Source of the DNA: Fodinicurvata sp. EGI_FJ10296
Lineage (GTDB): Bacteria > Pseudomonadota > Alphaproteobacteria > DSM-16000 > Inquilinaceae
Assembly (NCBI RefSeq): GCF_040712075.1
Contig: NZ_JBFCVL010000002.1
Coordinates: 124,001 to 188,000 of the forward strand
Direction of reading: 5' to 3'
DNA length: 64,000 bases
This document shows, in pieces, positions 51,198 through 60,367 of the stretch. The translations under genes were made by a program, and so were the position numbers. Numbering within the stretch: position 1 is the first letter of the stretch; each line of letters begins with the position of its first letter. The notes beneath the pieces were generated by a model. It was not told the DNA's origin. It saw only the letters and a program-made list of their open reading frames with translations, and did no database searches.

Positions 51198-51719
51198 ATG
51201 AAAGAACTTTTCCTGCTGCGGCACTGCAAATCGTCGTGGGACGATCCCGATATACCCGACCACGACCGGCCGCTGACCGACAGAGGCCGCCAGGCCGCCG
51301 GTGTCATGGGTAGATATCTGCTCGGTCGGGATATGCTGCCCGAGCTGATCCTCTGCTCGACGGCGGTGCGCACAACGGAAACCATGCGCATCCTGACAGC
51401 CGAGTGGCCCTGCACGCCCCCGACAGAGATCGAGGCCGATCTGTACCTTACGGGACGCCATGCGCTGTTGAGCAGAATTGCGCGTGTCAACGACAACATT
51501 CGTCGTGTCCTTGCCATCAGCCACAACCCGGATGTTGCACAACTGGCGTTGAGCCTCGGTCGCGACGGCGATAGCGCCCTCGTCAAATCCATGGAAGCAA
51601 AGTTCCCGACCGGCGCCCTGGCACAAATCGATCTTTCCATCGATCGCTGGGCCGATCTGCCAACTGCGATCGGAACACTACGGCAATTCGTCACACCCAA
51701 ATCGCTGGGTTCGGCCTGA
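51198..51719 (+). CDS. sixA: Phosphohistidine phosphatase SixA
   Basis: A 173-residue phosphatase of the histidine-phosphatase (phosphoglycerate mutase-like) fold. The catalytic His is in LFLLRHCKSSWDDPD (RHG-type motif as RHC), followed by DHDRPLTDRGRQAAGVMGRY. The Glu/His partner region is VLAISHNPDVAQLALSLG. SixA removes phosphate from phosphohistidine in signal or PTS proteins. It lies between ppk and hdaA on the opposite strand. Its last 42 bases overlap the end of convergent hdaA. ATG 51198 gives the normal family start; the longer reading is unsupported. Confidence 0.92.
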   Translation: MKELFLLRHCKSSWDDPDIPDHDRPLTDRGRQAAGVMGRYLLGRDMLPELILCSTAVRTTETMRILTAEWPCTPPTEIEADLYLTGRHALLSRIARVNDNIRRVLAISHNPDVAQLALSLGRDGDSALVKSMEAKFPTGALAQIDLSIDRWADLPTAIGTLRQFVTPKSLGSA

Positions 51720-52448
51720 GGCACCGGCGGCCCCATCCGGAAGTGTCTCCAGAATCGAGCGGATCAACGGAACGGTAACGGGACGCTTGCCGGCCAGACT
51801 GTGCCGGTCGGCTTCGACGACGAAACGTCGCACGATGGCAAAATCCCGCGGCAGCCGCCGAACCGCATAGGTCAGCACTTCGGCCGACGGGCGGATCTGA
51901 CGGTCTGCGAACAATTTCATCAGCAATGCACCGACCAATTGATCGTCGGGGTCATCGATCCGCGCGGTGGGCAGTGACCGGACCCGCGATGCCAGATCGG
52001 GCAGGTCGATGGACCAGGCGGCGGGCGCCGTACGGCCCGTCAGCAACACGGTTCCGCCATCGTCGCGGGCCCGGTTGAGCAGATGCAGAAGCCATTGTTG
52101 CCCGACCCGGCCATGGACCGACAGCATTCGGTCGGCGTCGTCGACGACCCATGGCCCTGCAGGGCCCGCCAGGACCGGATCGTCGCTGAGCGCACGGCCG
52201 GATAAAGGGCCGACCACCGGTGCACCGGACGATTTCCGCAGCCAGACGCGCATCAGATGAGTCTTGCCCGATCCTGTCGCCCCCCAGATCGCCAGAGCCG
52301 GCGCCGGCCAATATGGCCAGCGGTCGATCCAGTTGACCGCGTCGCGATTGGGCGCAGCGACCAGAAAATCCTCGGCGTCCATGGCCGCCCGCCAGCCGAG
52401 GTCCAGCGGCAATTGACGAAACGTGCCGGTTCGGTCCCCGGCCGTCAT
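51678..52448 (-). CDS. hdaA: Regulatory inactivation of DnaA protein HdaA (Hda)
   Basis: A 256-residue AAA+ protein related to DnaA. The N-terminal clamp-binding motif is RQLPLDLGWR at about residues 11-20. Walker A is IWGATGSGKTHLMRVW and Walker B is WVVDDADRM. Sensor and arginine-finger regions follow. With the beta clamp, HdaA stimulates ATP hydrolysis by DnaA and limits initiation of replication. The start overlaps the end of the CDP-alcohol phosphatidyltransferase gene in an ATGA at 52445-52448. The C-terminal end overlaps convergent sixA by 42 bases. Confidence 0.94.
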   Translation of the reverse strand: MTAGDRTGTFRQLPLDLGWRAAMDAEDFLVAAPNRDAVNWIDRWPYWPAPALAIWGATGSGKTHLMRVWLRKSSGAPVVGPLSGRALSDDPVLAGPAGPWVVDDADRMLSVHGRVGQQWLLHLLNRARDDGGTVLLTGRTAPAAWSIDLPDLASRVRSLPTARIDDPDDQLVGALLMKLFADRQIRPSAEVLTYAVRRLPRDFAIVRRFVVEADRHSLAGKRPVTVPLIRSILETLPDGAAGASGRTQRFGCDELP

Positions 52449-53092
52449 GCCAACCTCCGATCTTTCGCCGCCGAACGCATCAATCGGACCAGATATTCCG
52501 CGCTGGAAACGATCGTCGTCAATGCCGTCGCCCAGACCAGAACATGCCCGGCCAGGCCGAGCGCCAGCCCAAAGGCCGTCGCCGCCAGGGTCGAGGCGAC
52601 GAGAACGATCTGCAGCACCGTGTTGATCTTGCTCATCCTGGCGGGACTGAGGCCACGCACGGCCCGCGCCCGAATGTACTGAACGAGAGTCACCAGCACC
52701 AATCCCACGTCGCGCCCGATCACAATCACCACGAGCCACAGCGGGATCGCGCCCTGCAGCCCCAGCGCCACAAACGCGATTCCCAGCAGCGCCTTGTCGG
52801 CGGCCGGGTCGAGGATACTGCCCAGATCCGAGCGCATGTCCAGCCACCGGGCCAGACCGCCGTCAAGCCCGTCACTCAGTCCCGCCACCAGGAATACCCA
52901 GAAAGCCCAGAGCGGCTGATCCACGAGGATCAGCCAACCGACGACCGGCGCCATTGCGACACGAATCAGACTGACGACATTCGGCGGCGTCGCCCATCCG
53001 CCGCTGTGGCGGTGAATCACCTCCGGTTTCGACCCGATGCTGTGCCAGGTGGGCTCTGCGGCCGTCGCCTCTTTCGGGTCGACGTCCTGCAC
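52445..53092 (-). CDS. CDP-alcohol phosphatidyltransferase family protein
   Basis: A 215-residue inner-membrane enzyme with about six helices. The family signature D-x2-DG-x2-AR-x8-G-x3-D-x3-D is complete, beginning DGLDGGLARWLDMRSDLG, so it should transfer a phosphatidyl group from CDP-diacylglycerol to an alcohol such as glycerol 3-phosphate. An N-terminal hydrophilic stretch of about 30 residues precedes it. It is likely a PgsA-like or a second enzyme of this family. It starts five bases after the DUF2066 stop and is coupled to hdaA, a common alphaproteobacterial arrangement. Confidence 0.92.
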   Translation of the reverse strand: MQDVDPKEATAAEPTWHSIGSKPEVIHRHSGGWATPPNVVSLIRVAMAPVVGWLILVDQPLWAFWVFLVAGLSDGLDGGLARWLDMRSDLGSILDPAADKALLGIAFVALGLQGAIPLWLVVIVIGRDVGLVLVTLVQYIRARAVRGLSPARMSKINTVLQIVLVASTLAATAFGLALGLAGHVLVWATALTTIVSSAEYLVRLMRSAAKDRRLA

Positions 53093-53097
53093 TGGAT

Positions 53098-54282
53098 TTA
53101 CCCCTCGCGTCTGAGAATGACGATATCGGCGCCGCTTCCACCCGCGCCCGGATCAGTCCCCCGATCGAGGCGCAATCGTTCCCGTCCTGCAGCTGCAGCC
53201 AATTCGTCTACCGAACCGAAATAGGTCACCTCCAGGATGATTTCTCCCGGCGCCATGCGCACCACGCGCGCTTCTGCCACACTGGCCATCCGGTCGAGGC
53301 GGCGCTGAATATCGTACCAGTCACCTGCCGACGACAACGGGACCCGCATGACCATCGTACGCTCGGTGCCCGAGTGCAGCTCCGTCTCGATCCGCCAGTT
53401 GTCCCTGATGAACGCCCCTGCCCGGCGTGCCGCTTCCCGGAACGTCTCCGGATCCGTGGGGGCACCCGAAACGCGTATGACTTCTCTCTCGTTCCGCCCG
53501 CTGGCGGTACGGTTGAGCACGACCGTCAATGCGTCGGCACCGGGTTCTGCCACAGCCACCACGGCCCCGCCGGCGTCGTAGCGGTCGGCCATCGCACCAA
53601 GCGCCGCCGGATCGCCGTTCATCGCACGCTCGGCGGATATCGTCCGAACGTCTTCTATGTCTCCCGGGGGAACCACGACCGGAAGGTCGTTGGCCGCCGG
53701 ATCGAGGCTGCGCCAGGCATCGTGCCAGGGATTATCGCCCTCCCACAGTCGAGCGCCGCCGGACGCCAGATAGACGGGAAGGATTACCGTGTTCTCCGTA
53801 GCCACCTCTGTGAAGGTCGCCTCGCGCTCGCGCAGCAGGTCGCGGACCGCTTCGGGCCGGAAATCGACTGCAAGGGTCGCACGATATGTTCCGCCGGACG
53901 CACTCTCGCTTTCGACGCGGGTCGCGGCGATCAGGTTGGCGATGGTGTTCATACCGACGGCCTGCGGGTCGACGCGGCTCGTCGGAACCGACAGCCGGTC
54001 GAGGAGCTGAACGAAGGCGCGGCGTTGCCCTTCGTCAAAGGCGGCACTTCGGGCATCATTCATCGACGACCCGCTCTGCTCGACGGTAACGCCGCTGACA
54101 ACGAAATTATCGTCCGATTGCGCGGCAACGGGCGCGCTGGTCAGCAAAGCGACCAGGACGAGCACCATACCCGCCAATAACGATGCAGTGAGGAAGGAGC
54201 CGGTATTGGACTGAACGGGACTGAAGGAACCGATACCGGAGTGGGCAGTGACGGACGGGGAGCCAAAAATTTCACGACGCAT
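53098..54282 (-). CDS. DUF2066-family exported protein
   Basis: A 394-residue protein with a hydrophobic N-terminal segment (about residues 30-52) that acts as a signal peptide ending TSAPVAAQ. The mature part has [20 protein letters not shown] and [20 protein letters not shown], typical of DUF2066, then a C-terminal part ending in [10 protein letters not shown]. The function is unknown; the family is linked by neighbourhood to purM-purN and to the CDP-alcohol phosphatidyltransferase. AAGG stands eight bases before the ATG at 54282. The promoter must lie in the 80 bases shared with purM. Confidence 0.88.
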   Translation of the reverse strand: MRREIFGSPSVTAHSGIGSFSPVQSNTGSFLTASLLAGMVLVLVALLTSAPVAAQSDDNFVVSGVTVEQSGSSMNDARSAAFDEGQRRAFVQLLDRLSVPTSRVDPQAVGMNTIANLIAATRVESESASGGTYRATLAVDFRPEAVRDLLREREATFTEVATENTVILPVYLASGGARLWEGDNPWHDAWRSLDPAANDLPVVVPPGDIEDVRTISAERAMNGDPAALGAMADRYDAGGAVVAVAEPGADALTVVLNRTASGRNEREVIRVSGAPTDPETFREAARRAGAFIRDNWRIETELHSGTERTMVMRVPLSSAGDWYDIQRRLDRMASVAEARVVRMAPGEIILEVTYFGSVDELAAAAGRERLRLDRGTDPGAGGSGADIVILRREG

Positions 54283-54362
54283 TGCAATGCCTTCTGTTTC
54301 CGCTAAGCTGCGGCACATCCGGTCGTGACATCCGAAGATTGATCAGCCACGACCGCAAGCCG

Positions 54363-55571
54363 ATGCATCGATACGATGCTTCGATACGGACAGTCTACTC
54401 TAGCGAGGCCGCCATCACTACACCATCCGAAACGGGCACCCCCGGCACTGGCGGACCCGGCTTCACCGGGCCCGGCAGTGATGACGCGTACAAGAACTCG
54501 GGCGTCGATGTGGATGCGGGTAACGCCCTTGTCGAGGGTATAAAGCCGGCGGCCGGATCGACGCAACGGTCCGGCACCATGGGCGGTCTCGGCGGCTTTG
54601 GCGCATTGTTCGATCTCCGCGCCGCCGGATTCCGCGATCCGATTCTGGTTTCCGCAACCGACGGGGTCGGCACAAAGCTCAAGGTCGCGATTTATACCGA
54701 ACGCCATCAATCGGTCGGCGTCGACCTGGTCGCGATGTGCGTAAACGATCTTGTGGTACAGGGCGCCGAACCGCTGTTCTTCCTTGACTATCTGGCAACG
54801 GGGCGTCTGGACCCGGCCATGGGAAAGACCGTCGTCGAGGGTATCGCCGAAGGCTGCCGACAGGCGGGATGCGCCCTGATTGGCGGCGAGACGGCGGAAA
54901 TGCCGGGAATGTACAGTGCTGGCGACTATGACCTTGCCGGTTTCGCCGTTGGCGCGGCCGAACGCGGCACGCTCGTCGACGGCAGCGGCGTCAAGGCCGG
55001 CGATGTCATCCTTGGCCTGGCCTCAAGCGGCGTCCATTCGAACGGCTTCTCGCTGATCAGAAAAATCGTCGATACGGCATTGGTGACCTATGACGGTCCG
55101 GCGCCGTTCGATCCGTCGGCGTCGCTGGGTGACATTCTTCTGACTCCGACCCGGATCTATGTCCGGCCACTGCTGGATCTTATCCGCTCGACCGGGCCTG
55201 CGACAGGCGGTTCGCCAGTCAAGGCCCTCGCCCATATCACCGGCGGCGGACTGATCGAAAACATACCCCGCTCACTGCCTGCTGGATTGGCGGCCGACCT
55301 GGATGGGGCCTCCTGGACGCTGCCCCCGGTATTTCGCTGGCTGAAGGAGAATGGCGCCCTTTCCGCCCGCGATCTCGCGCGGACTTTCAACTGCGGGATC
55401 GGGATGACAGTGGTGGTGGATCCGGGCGACGCCGATGCGGCGATCGACCGACTGACGACCGCCGGCGAAAGCGTCTGTCGTATCGGGACTGTCGTAGCGG
55501 ATGAAGGTTCCGGTTCCAGAACGCTGCTGCGCAATGTCGACAGTCTCTGGGCAGGCCACTGGGCAGGATAA
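54363..55571 (+). CDS. purM: Phosphoribosylformylglycinamidine cyclo-ligase (AIR synthetase)
   Basis: A 402-residue PurM, which closes the imidazole ring in purine synthesis. Core motifs are [20 protein letters not shown], then [14 protein letters not shown] and [20 protein letters not shown], and the C-terminal [10 protein letters not shown]. The conserved part begins about 42 residues after the chosen ATG. The leader is rich in Gly, Thr and Pro ([15 protein letters not shown]) and is not typical of the family, so a start further in, or the extension, needs checking. purN starts four bases after its stop. It is divergent from the DUF2066 gene. Confidence 0.93.
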   Translation: MHRYDASIRTVYSSEAAITTPSETGTPGTGGPGFTGPGSDDAYKNSGVDVDAGNALVEGIKPAAGSTQRSGTMGGLGGFGALFDLRAAGFRDPILVSATDGVGTKLKVAIYTERHQSVGVDLVAMCVNDLVVQGAEPLFFLDYLATGRLDPAMGKTVVEGIAEGCRQAGCALIGGETAEMPGMYSAGDYDLAGFAVGAAERGTLVDGSGVKAGDVILGLASSGVHSNGFSLIRKIVDTALVTYDGPAPFDPSASLGDILLTPTRIYVRPLLDLIRSTGPATGGSPVKALAHITGGGLIENIPRSLPAGLAADLDGASWTLPPVFRWLKENGALSARDLARTFNCGIGMTVVVDPGDADAAIDRLTTAGESVCRIGTVVADEGSGSRTLLRNVDSLWAGHWAG

Positions 55572-55575
55572 TCAC

Positions 55576-56325
55576 GTGCACGAACCGAACACCGGGTACG
55601 ACGGCAACGGGACCCGCCCCAGAGTCGCGGTACTCATTTCCGGACGCGGCAGCAACATGGGCGCGTTGGTCGATTCGGCAAGGCAGGATGCCTTTCCCGC
55701 CGCCGTGACGGCTGTGATCTCCAACCGCCCCGGCGCCGCCGGCCTGGACTACGCACGCCGCGCCGGAATCGAAACTCTGACAATCGATCACAAGGCATTC
55801 GGCAGCCCTTCTGAATTCGAAGCGCAACTGGACGCGGCGCTGAAGGCCAGAGATATCGAACTGGTGTGTCTGGCAGGCTTCATGAAGCTCTTGTCGGCGG
55901 CGTTCACCGAACGCTGGGAAGGGCGCCTGCTGAACATCCATCCGTCGCTGCTACCGGCGTTCAAGGGCCTCAATGTGCATCGTCGGGTGATCGATGCCGG
56001 TGTCCGCTTGACGGGCTGCACCGTCCATCTGGTAACGGCGGATATGGATTCCGGCCCGATCCTGGTGCAGGCAGCGGTACCGGTGCTCCTCGACGATACC
56101 CCCGATCGTCTGGCGCAGCGGGTGCTGGCGGCTGAACATTCCTGCTACCCGCATGCTTTGTCATTGTATGCTTCAGGAAAACTGCAGCTTTCTGCGGGCA
56201 AGATCATTGCCGTTCCCGGCGACCCGCCGGAACACGGCAACGCCAACGGGACTCCGCCAACCTGCATGATAATGGCGCCGACCTTCGCCGGGACGACTGC
56301 AGGCGACCCGACGCGGGATGCATGA
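55576..56325 (+). CDS. purN: Phosphoribosylglycinamide formyltransferase
   Basis: A 249-residue PurN, which formylates GAR using 10-formyl-tetrahydrofolate. RVAVLISGRGSNMGALVDSA starts the fold. The catalytic Asn and His are in LLNIHPSLLPAFKGLNVHRR, and the Asp in VTADMDSGPILVQAAVPV. The GTG at 55576, with AGGA eight bases upstream and only four bases from the purM stop, is preferred to an ATG inside purM. A C-terminal tail of roughly 40 residues beyond the usual end (GDPPEHGNANGTPP) looks disordered. Confidence 0.94.
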   Translation: MHEPNTGYDGNGTRPRVAVLISGRGSNMGALVDSARQDAFPAAVTAVISNRPGAAGLDYARRAGIETLTIDHKAFGSPSEFEAQLDAALKARDIELVCLAGFMKLLSAAFTERWEGRLLNIHPSLLPAFKGLNVHRRVIDAGVRLTGCTVHLVTADMDSGPILVQAAVPVLLDDTPDRLAQRVLAAEHSCYPHALSLYASGKLQLSAGKIIAVPGDPPEHGNANGTPPTCMIMAPTFAGTTAGDPTRDA

Positions 56326-56447
56326 TCGTTCCCGCCCGATGGCACTCATCAGGTGCCGGACGGACCTGCCGGATCGATTTCCCTTGTCAAAGCCGATGAC
56401 GAAATTTAAGTACCCTCTAACGCGAAAACGCTCTTGGGATGAATGAC

Positions 56448-56594
56448 ATGGCAGCCGACAATCATCGTACGTCCGAACACGATGACTTGATGGAATCTCG
56501 CCGCCAGATGTGGAGCGGCTTCATCAGGTTCAGTACCTATTCCATCGTCGGTGTCTGCCTTATCCTGATCGGTCTGGCCCTGTTCCTGGCCTGA
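56448..56594 (+). CDS. aa3-type cytochrome c oxidase subunit IV (48 residues)
   Basis: A very small protein that matches the bacterial aa3-type oxidase subunit IV family in size and form. A charged N-terminal half (AADNHRTSEHDDLMESRRQM) is followed by WSGFIRFSTYSIVGVCLILI and then GLALFLA, one transmembrane helix of about 20 residues. The WxxFxxxSTY signature before the helix is diagnostic. ATG 56448 is used; ATG 56439 in the same frame adds three residues. It follows purN by about 120 bases on the same strand. The main oxidase subunits are not in this window. Confidence 0.88.
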   Translation: MAADNHRTSEHDDLMESRRQMWSGFIRFSTYSIVGVCLILIGLALFLA

Positions 56595-56634
56595 TCGCCG
56601 GACGGATACATTCGCCGACAGATGTTTTCCGATC

Positions 56635-57135
56635 ATGTGCAGCATCAATGCATCACGAAGATTGACGGCTTACACCCGTATCGGGCTCAAGAAACTGTAC
56701 GAAACGGCGGTGTACCGAATTGACGCGCCGGGCGGGTCGATCCTCGTTCAAATAGACGCCGCCAAGCGTCCCTATGCCGGTCCACGCCGCATTCGACCCG
56801 GCCATTGGACCGCGGATGACCCTCGCGCTTCAAAATTGTTTCCCATCGGCGCCGATTCCGCGGCAATCGTCACCGCCGACAACCCATACAGCCGCCATCG
56901 CGCGGCAACCTTCAACGCCGCCGCGCATCACCGTCTGATCCTCAGGGTGCGGAAAAGCGGCCACCGGTTTCTTCACGCCGCCGGGATTGACGTAAGCGGG
57001 CGGTGGCCCCCGGAACCCGGTCTGTGCATTCTCGGCTGCTCACTCAGGCATGCTTGCGACCTTGCCGCTGCGTTCGGCCAAGCGGCCTTTGTCTGGATCG
57101 AACGTGGCTGCGGCGCACGCGTTCAATTCACATGA
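56635..57135 (+). CDS. DUF3293-family protein
   Basis: A 166-residue protein of the DUF3293 type. Family features seen are the ITADNP-like motif here as AAIVTADNPYSRHRAATFNA, the middle GIDVSGRWPPEPGLCILG, and the end HACDLAAAFGQAAFVWIERG, which corresponds to the FGQNAI motif. No signal peptide is present. Function is unknown for the whole family. It starts 41 bases after the oxidase subunit gene and is convergent with ndk, from which a short tandem repeat and a terminator hairpin separate it. Confidence 0.78.
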   Translation: MCSINASRRLTAYTRIGLKKLYETAVYRIDAPGGSILVQIDAAKRPYAGPRRIRPGHWTADDPRASKLFPIGADSAAIVTADNPYSRHRAATFNAAAHHRLILRVRKSGHRFLHAAGIDVSGRWPPEPGLCILGCSLRHACDLAAAFGQAAFVWIERGCGARVQFT

Positions 57136-57170
57136 TAATGACTGTAAAAACTGATAATGACTGTAAAAAC
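57133..57170. repeat. Perfect 19-base tandem duplication
   Basis: TGATAATGACTGTAAAAAC occurs twice in direct tandem at 57133-57151 and 57152-57170. The first copy begins at the TGA stop codon of the DUF3293 gene. It lies between two convergent genes and just before the ndk terminator. A recent slippage or duplication is likely. Confidence 0.9.
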
Positions 57171-57197
57171 GAAAAGCCGGGAAATCGCCCTCCCGGC
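57171..57197 (-). terminator. Rho-independent terminator of ndk
   Basis: GCCGGGA (57176-57182) pairs perfectly with TCCCGGC (57191-57197) around an eight-base loop. Read on the minus strand it is followed by TTTTCGTTTTT, a good U run. It lies 46 bases after the ndk stop. On the plus strand it may also end the DUF3293 transcript. Confidence 0.8.
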
Positions 57198-57242
57198 CTC
57201 TCGAGTCACATGATCCGAATCGTCGGGTTACAATTGGTCCGG

Positions 57243-57665
57243 TTAACCGACGATTTCAGTGCCGGCGAAGAAGAACGAGATTTCCTCGGCGGCCGTGTCG
57301 GCACCATCGGAGCCATGGACCGAATTGGCCTCGATGCTTTCGGCGAAGTCTTTGCGAATCGTTCCGGCGTCGGCATTGGCCGGGTTGGTCGCACCCATGA
57401 TTTCCCGGTTCTTCGCGACGGCGTTCTCGCCTTCGAGAACCTGGACGACGATCGGCCCGGAGACCATGAACGCGCACAGCTCGCCGAAGAAGGCCCGCTC
57501 GGCATGTACGGCATAGAACCGCTCGGCCTGCTGGCGGGTCAGCTGGATACGCTTCTGTGCGACGATGCGCAGCCCGGCGCCCTCGAATCGGGCGTTGATG
57601 GTGCCAGTGAGGTTCCGGCGCGTTGCGTCGGGCTTGATGATTGAAAGAGTACGTTCGACGGCCAT
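57243..57665 (-). CDS. ndk: Nucleoside diphosphate kinase
   Basis: A 140-residue enzyme that phosphorylates nucleoside diphosphates at the expense of ATP, keeping NTP pools balanced. The N-terminus [20 protein letters not shown] is typical. The active-site histidine is in [20 protein letters not shown], and [20 protein letters not shown] and [20 protein letters not shown] complete the signatures. ATG 57665 matches the normal start. It is a single gene divergent from the ABC-F gene and ends at a rho-independent terminator. Confidence 0.97.
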   Translation of the reverse strand: MAVERTLSIIKPDATRRNLTGTINARFEGAGLRIVAQKRIQLTRQQAERFYAVHAERAFFGELCAFMVSGPIVVQVLEGENAVAKNREIMGATNPANADAGTIRKDFAESIEANSVHGSDGADTAAEEISFFFAGTEIVG

Positions 57666-57809
57666 TTCGGCACCTGCTGTAAATTGCGTTAAATGTTCTC
57701 GTAAGACGTTGGGTGTTGAGACACCTGGACCCGCGGCCTTATAACCGCACCCGCACCGGCGGGCAACCGCGTCGGTAACATACCCAGATCCTGGTACGGA
57801 CAGTCGTTT

Positions 57810-59765
57810 ATGTTGAAACTCGATTCCATCACCTATCGTATCGAAGGCCGGCTGCTTCTCGATGGCGCCAGCGCGACGATTGACCCCGGCCATCATGTCG
57901 GTCTCATCGGTCGCAACGGCACCGGCAAGACGACGCTGTTCCGTATGATCACCGGTGAACTGGCCCCGGACAGTGGCGAAATCTCGCTTCCGTCACGGTG
58001 GTCGGTCGGCACCATCGCGCAGGAGGCGCCGGACGGCGACACGACGCCGCTGCAGGCGGTCCTCGATTCCGACCGCGAGCGCGCCGCGCTGCTGGCCGAA
58101 GCCGATACGGCAACAGACCCCATGCGCATCGCCGAGGTCCACACCCGCCTGGCCGATATTCAGGCCTATGCCGCACCGGCACGGGCCGCTTCGATCCTGG
58201 CCGGCCTGGGCTTCGACGAATCGGCGCAGGGGCAACCCTGCGGCAGCTTTTCCGGCGGACTGCGAATGCGGATCGCATTGGCCTCGCTGCTGTTCCGGCA
58301 GCCCGACCTGCTGCTGCTGGACGAACCGACCAACCATCTGGATCTCGACGCGACGATCTGGCTGGAATCGTTCCTCAAATCGTATCCGGGCACGATTCTC
58401 ATCATCAGTCACGACAGGTCGCTGCTGAACCGCGCCGTTTCCGGCATCATTCATCTGGAGGGCCGCAAACTGACCGGCTATGCCGGGAACTATGACAAAT
58501 TCGAGGAGACCCGACGGCTCCAGCGCGAACTGCAGTCGGCTCAGGCCAAGAAGGTCGAGCGACAACGGGCCCACATGCAGGCGTTCGTCGATCGATTCCG
58601 CGCGCAGGCGAACAAGGCGCGACAGGCGCAGAGCCGCCTGAAAGCGCTGGAAAAGCTGCCCGACGTCCAGGTCCCGGTAGACGACACACCGATTCACTTC
58701 GATTTCCCGGCGCCGGAGCCGCTGGCCTCGCCGATCATCACGCTCGACAAGGTCACCGTCGGCTATGACGGCAAGCCGGTCCTGAAGAATCTCTCGCTCA
58801 GGATCGATATGGACGACCGGATCGCACTGCTCGGTGCCAATGGTAACGGCAAGTCGACCCTGACGAAACTGTTCGGCGGCCGCCTCGATCCCATGGATGG
58901 CGAGATTCAGAAATCGCGTCATCTCAAGGTCGGCTATTTCGCGCAGCACCAGCTTGACGAGGTCGATCCGGCTCTCACGCCGCTGGAGAACATGCGGCAC
59001 TTTGCCCCCGGGGCGACCGACCAGCGCCTGCGCAACCATCTAGGGCGGTTCGCTTTTGGCCGCGACAAGGCCGAGACCAAAACGGCCGCGCTGTCCGGCG
59101 GCGAGAAAGCCCGCCTGCTGCTGTGCCGCATCGCCTGGGAAGCGCCGCATATTCTGCTGCTCGATGAGCCGACGAACCATCTCGATATCGACAGCCGGCG
59201 CGCGCTACTCGATGCCCTGAACGCGTTCCCGGGCGCCGTAATCCTCGTATCCCACGATCCGTTTCTGGTCGATCTTGCCGCCGAACGGCTTTGGCTCGTC
59301 GAGCGCGGTGGTTGCCGTCCGTTCGACGGCGACATGGATGATTATCGCAAGTATCTCGCCGACGCCCGGCGGACCGAGGCCGCTTCGATCAAGGCGACCT
59401 CGCTTTCCGGTAATGGCGACGCGACCGACGCGACGCCCGAGGGCGCAACAGCCAGGCCAGGCGCCGGATCGACACCATCGGGTGAAGACGACGCTGCCGC
59501 ACGCCGATCCCAGCGGCGCGACGCCGCAGAGCGTCGCAAGGCAAAGGCGCCAATCCGAAAGGAACTGAAGTCTGTCGAGGCGCGGATTACCGGCCTTCAG
59601 TCGGAATGCGCCAAGCTGGAGGCCGCGCTGGCCGATCCGACGCTTTATCAGACGCGTGCCGAGAGCGCGACCGAACTCCAGAAAAAGCTGCATGACACGA
59701 ACACCGCACTGAAGAGTGAAGAAGAACGCTGGCTCAGCCTTCAGGAGACGCTGGAGGCGCAATAG
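57810..59765 (+). CDS. ABC-F family ATPase (YheS-like)
   Basis: A 651-residue soluble protein with two ABC domains and no membrane part. The first Walker A is [15 protein letters not shown] and its signature [16 protein letters not shown], with [20 protein letters not shown]. The linker (about residues 220-300) is rich in charged helix residues, typical of the P-site tRNA interaction motif of ABC-F proteins. The second domain has [16 protein letters not shown] and [16 protein letters not shown] with [16 protein letters not shown]. The C-terminal region from about 550 is a coiled coil with [20 protein letters not shown] proteins act on the ribosome; the precise role is unknown. Confidence 0.94.
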   Translation: MLKLDSITYRIEGRLLLDGASATIDPGHHVGLIGRNGTGKTTLFRMITGELAPDSGEISLPSRWSVGTIAQEAPDGDTTPLQAVLDSDRERAALLAEADTATDPMRIAEVHTRLADIQAYAAPARAASILAGLGFDESAQGQPCGSFSGGLRMRIALASLLFRQPDLLLLDEPTNHLDLDATIWLESFLKSYPGTILIISHDRSLLNRAVSGIIHLEGRKLTGYAGNYDKFEETRRLQRELQSAQAKKVERQRAHMQAFVDRFRAQANKARQAQSRLKALEKLPDVQVPVDDTPIHFDFPAPEPLASPIITLDKVTVGYDGKPVLKNLSLRIDMDDRIALLGANGNGKSTLTKLFGGRLDPMDGEIQKSRHLKVGYFAQHQLDEVDPALTPLENMRHFAPGATDQRLRNHLGRFAFGRDKAETKTAALSGGEKARLLLCRIAWEAPHILLLDEPTNHLDIDSRRALLDALNAFPGAVILVSHDPFLVDLAAERLWLVERGGCRPFDGDMDDYRKYLADARRTEAASIKATSLSGNGDATDATPEGATARPGAGSTPSGEDDAAARRSQRRDAAERRKAKAPIRKELKSVEARITGLQSECAKLEAALADPTLYQTRAESATELQKKLHDTNTALKSEEERWLSLQETLEAQ

Positions 59766-59770
59766 ATCTT

Positions 59771-60298
59771 TCAGGCGCCCTCGCGGCTGCTTGTTGAGGC
59801 GCCTTCGCGGCTGCTTGTTGAGGCGCCTTCGCGCCGGTGGCGCTCCGACCACCGCCCCTGCTCGTCCTGCTGCCAGTAGCTCAGGGTGTGCGTGGTCGAA
59901 AGCGCAAGGCGGTAGCGCTCCCGCGCCAGCGCAAGACTTTCGGCGTCGTCGCCGTTGAACAGATCGCAGACCAGCGTGAGCCCCTCCAGGCTGACCGTCG
60001 GCTCACCGTCCGGCGGTCCGACATCGTCGGTCAGGAACAGAACGCTGGCCTCGTTCGGATTTTCGATCCGGTCGGTAATCCAGATCGGCTGTCGCTCGGC
60101 TTCACCGTCCCGGCGGGTCCCATGCGGCAGAAAGCTTCGGTCGTCGAACGTCCAGAGCATCTCGGCATAGGCTTCCGCCCGCTCCTCGGACCCGGCAACG
60201 ACGACCGCCCGGAGCGAGCGTTGCAGACATTTCGTCAGCAAGCTAGGCAGAGCCCGGTCAGGGCCCGTGCGCATCAGGTGATAGAAGCGGATTTCCAC
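59771..60298 (-). CDS. holC: DNA polymerase III chi subunit with repeated C-terminal tail
   Basis: A 175-residue HolC, part of the clamp-loader complex that contacts SSB. MEIRFYHLMRTGPDRALPSL opens the fold, followed by KCLQRSLRAVVVAGSEERAE and LWTFDDRSFLPHG. The C-terminal 30 residues are 2.5 copies of REGASTSS, coded by a 24-base tandem repeat, which is not found in typical HolC. It lies 69 bases downstream of pepA, a common arrangement. Its stop lies five bases from the ABC-F stop. Confidence 0.92.
   Translation of the reverse strand: MEIRFYHLMRTGPDRALPSLLTKCLQRSLRAVVVAGSEERAEAYAEMLWTFDDRSFLPHGTRRDGEAERQPIWITDRIENPNEASVLFLTDDVGPPDGEPTVSLEGLTLVCDLFNGDDAESLALARERYRLALSTTHTLSYWQQDEQGRWSERHRREGASTSSREGASTSSREGA
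59774..59833. repeat. 24-base tandem repeat at the end of holC
   Basis: A 24-base unit occurs at 59774-59797 and 59798-59821, with half of a third copy at 59822-59833. Copies 1 and 2 differ by a single base. In frame they code for repeats of REGASTSS at the HolC C-terminus. Confidence 0.92.
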
Positions 60299-60323
60299 TA
60301 TTACGCCCGTTGGCCCTCAACCG

Positions 60324-60351
60324 CCCCGGGGTACACGCAGGTCCCCCGGGG
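60324..60351. repeat. Paired CCCCGGGG elements between pepA and holC
   Basis: CCCCGGGG stands at 60324-60331 and again at 60344-60351; each is a palindrome and the two can also pair across a 12-base loop. They lie in the 69-base gap between pepA and holC. A processing or attenuation hairpin is possible. Confidence 0.4.
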
Positions 60352-60367
60352 TCAGTGGTTCGTGTTC

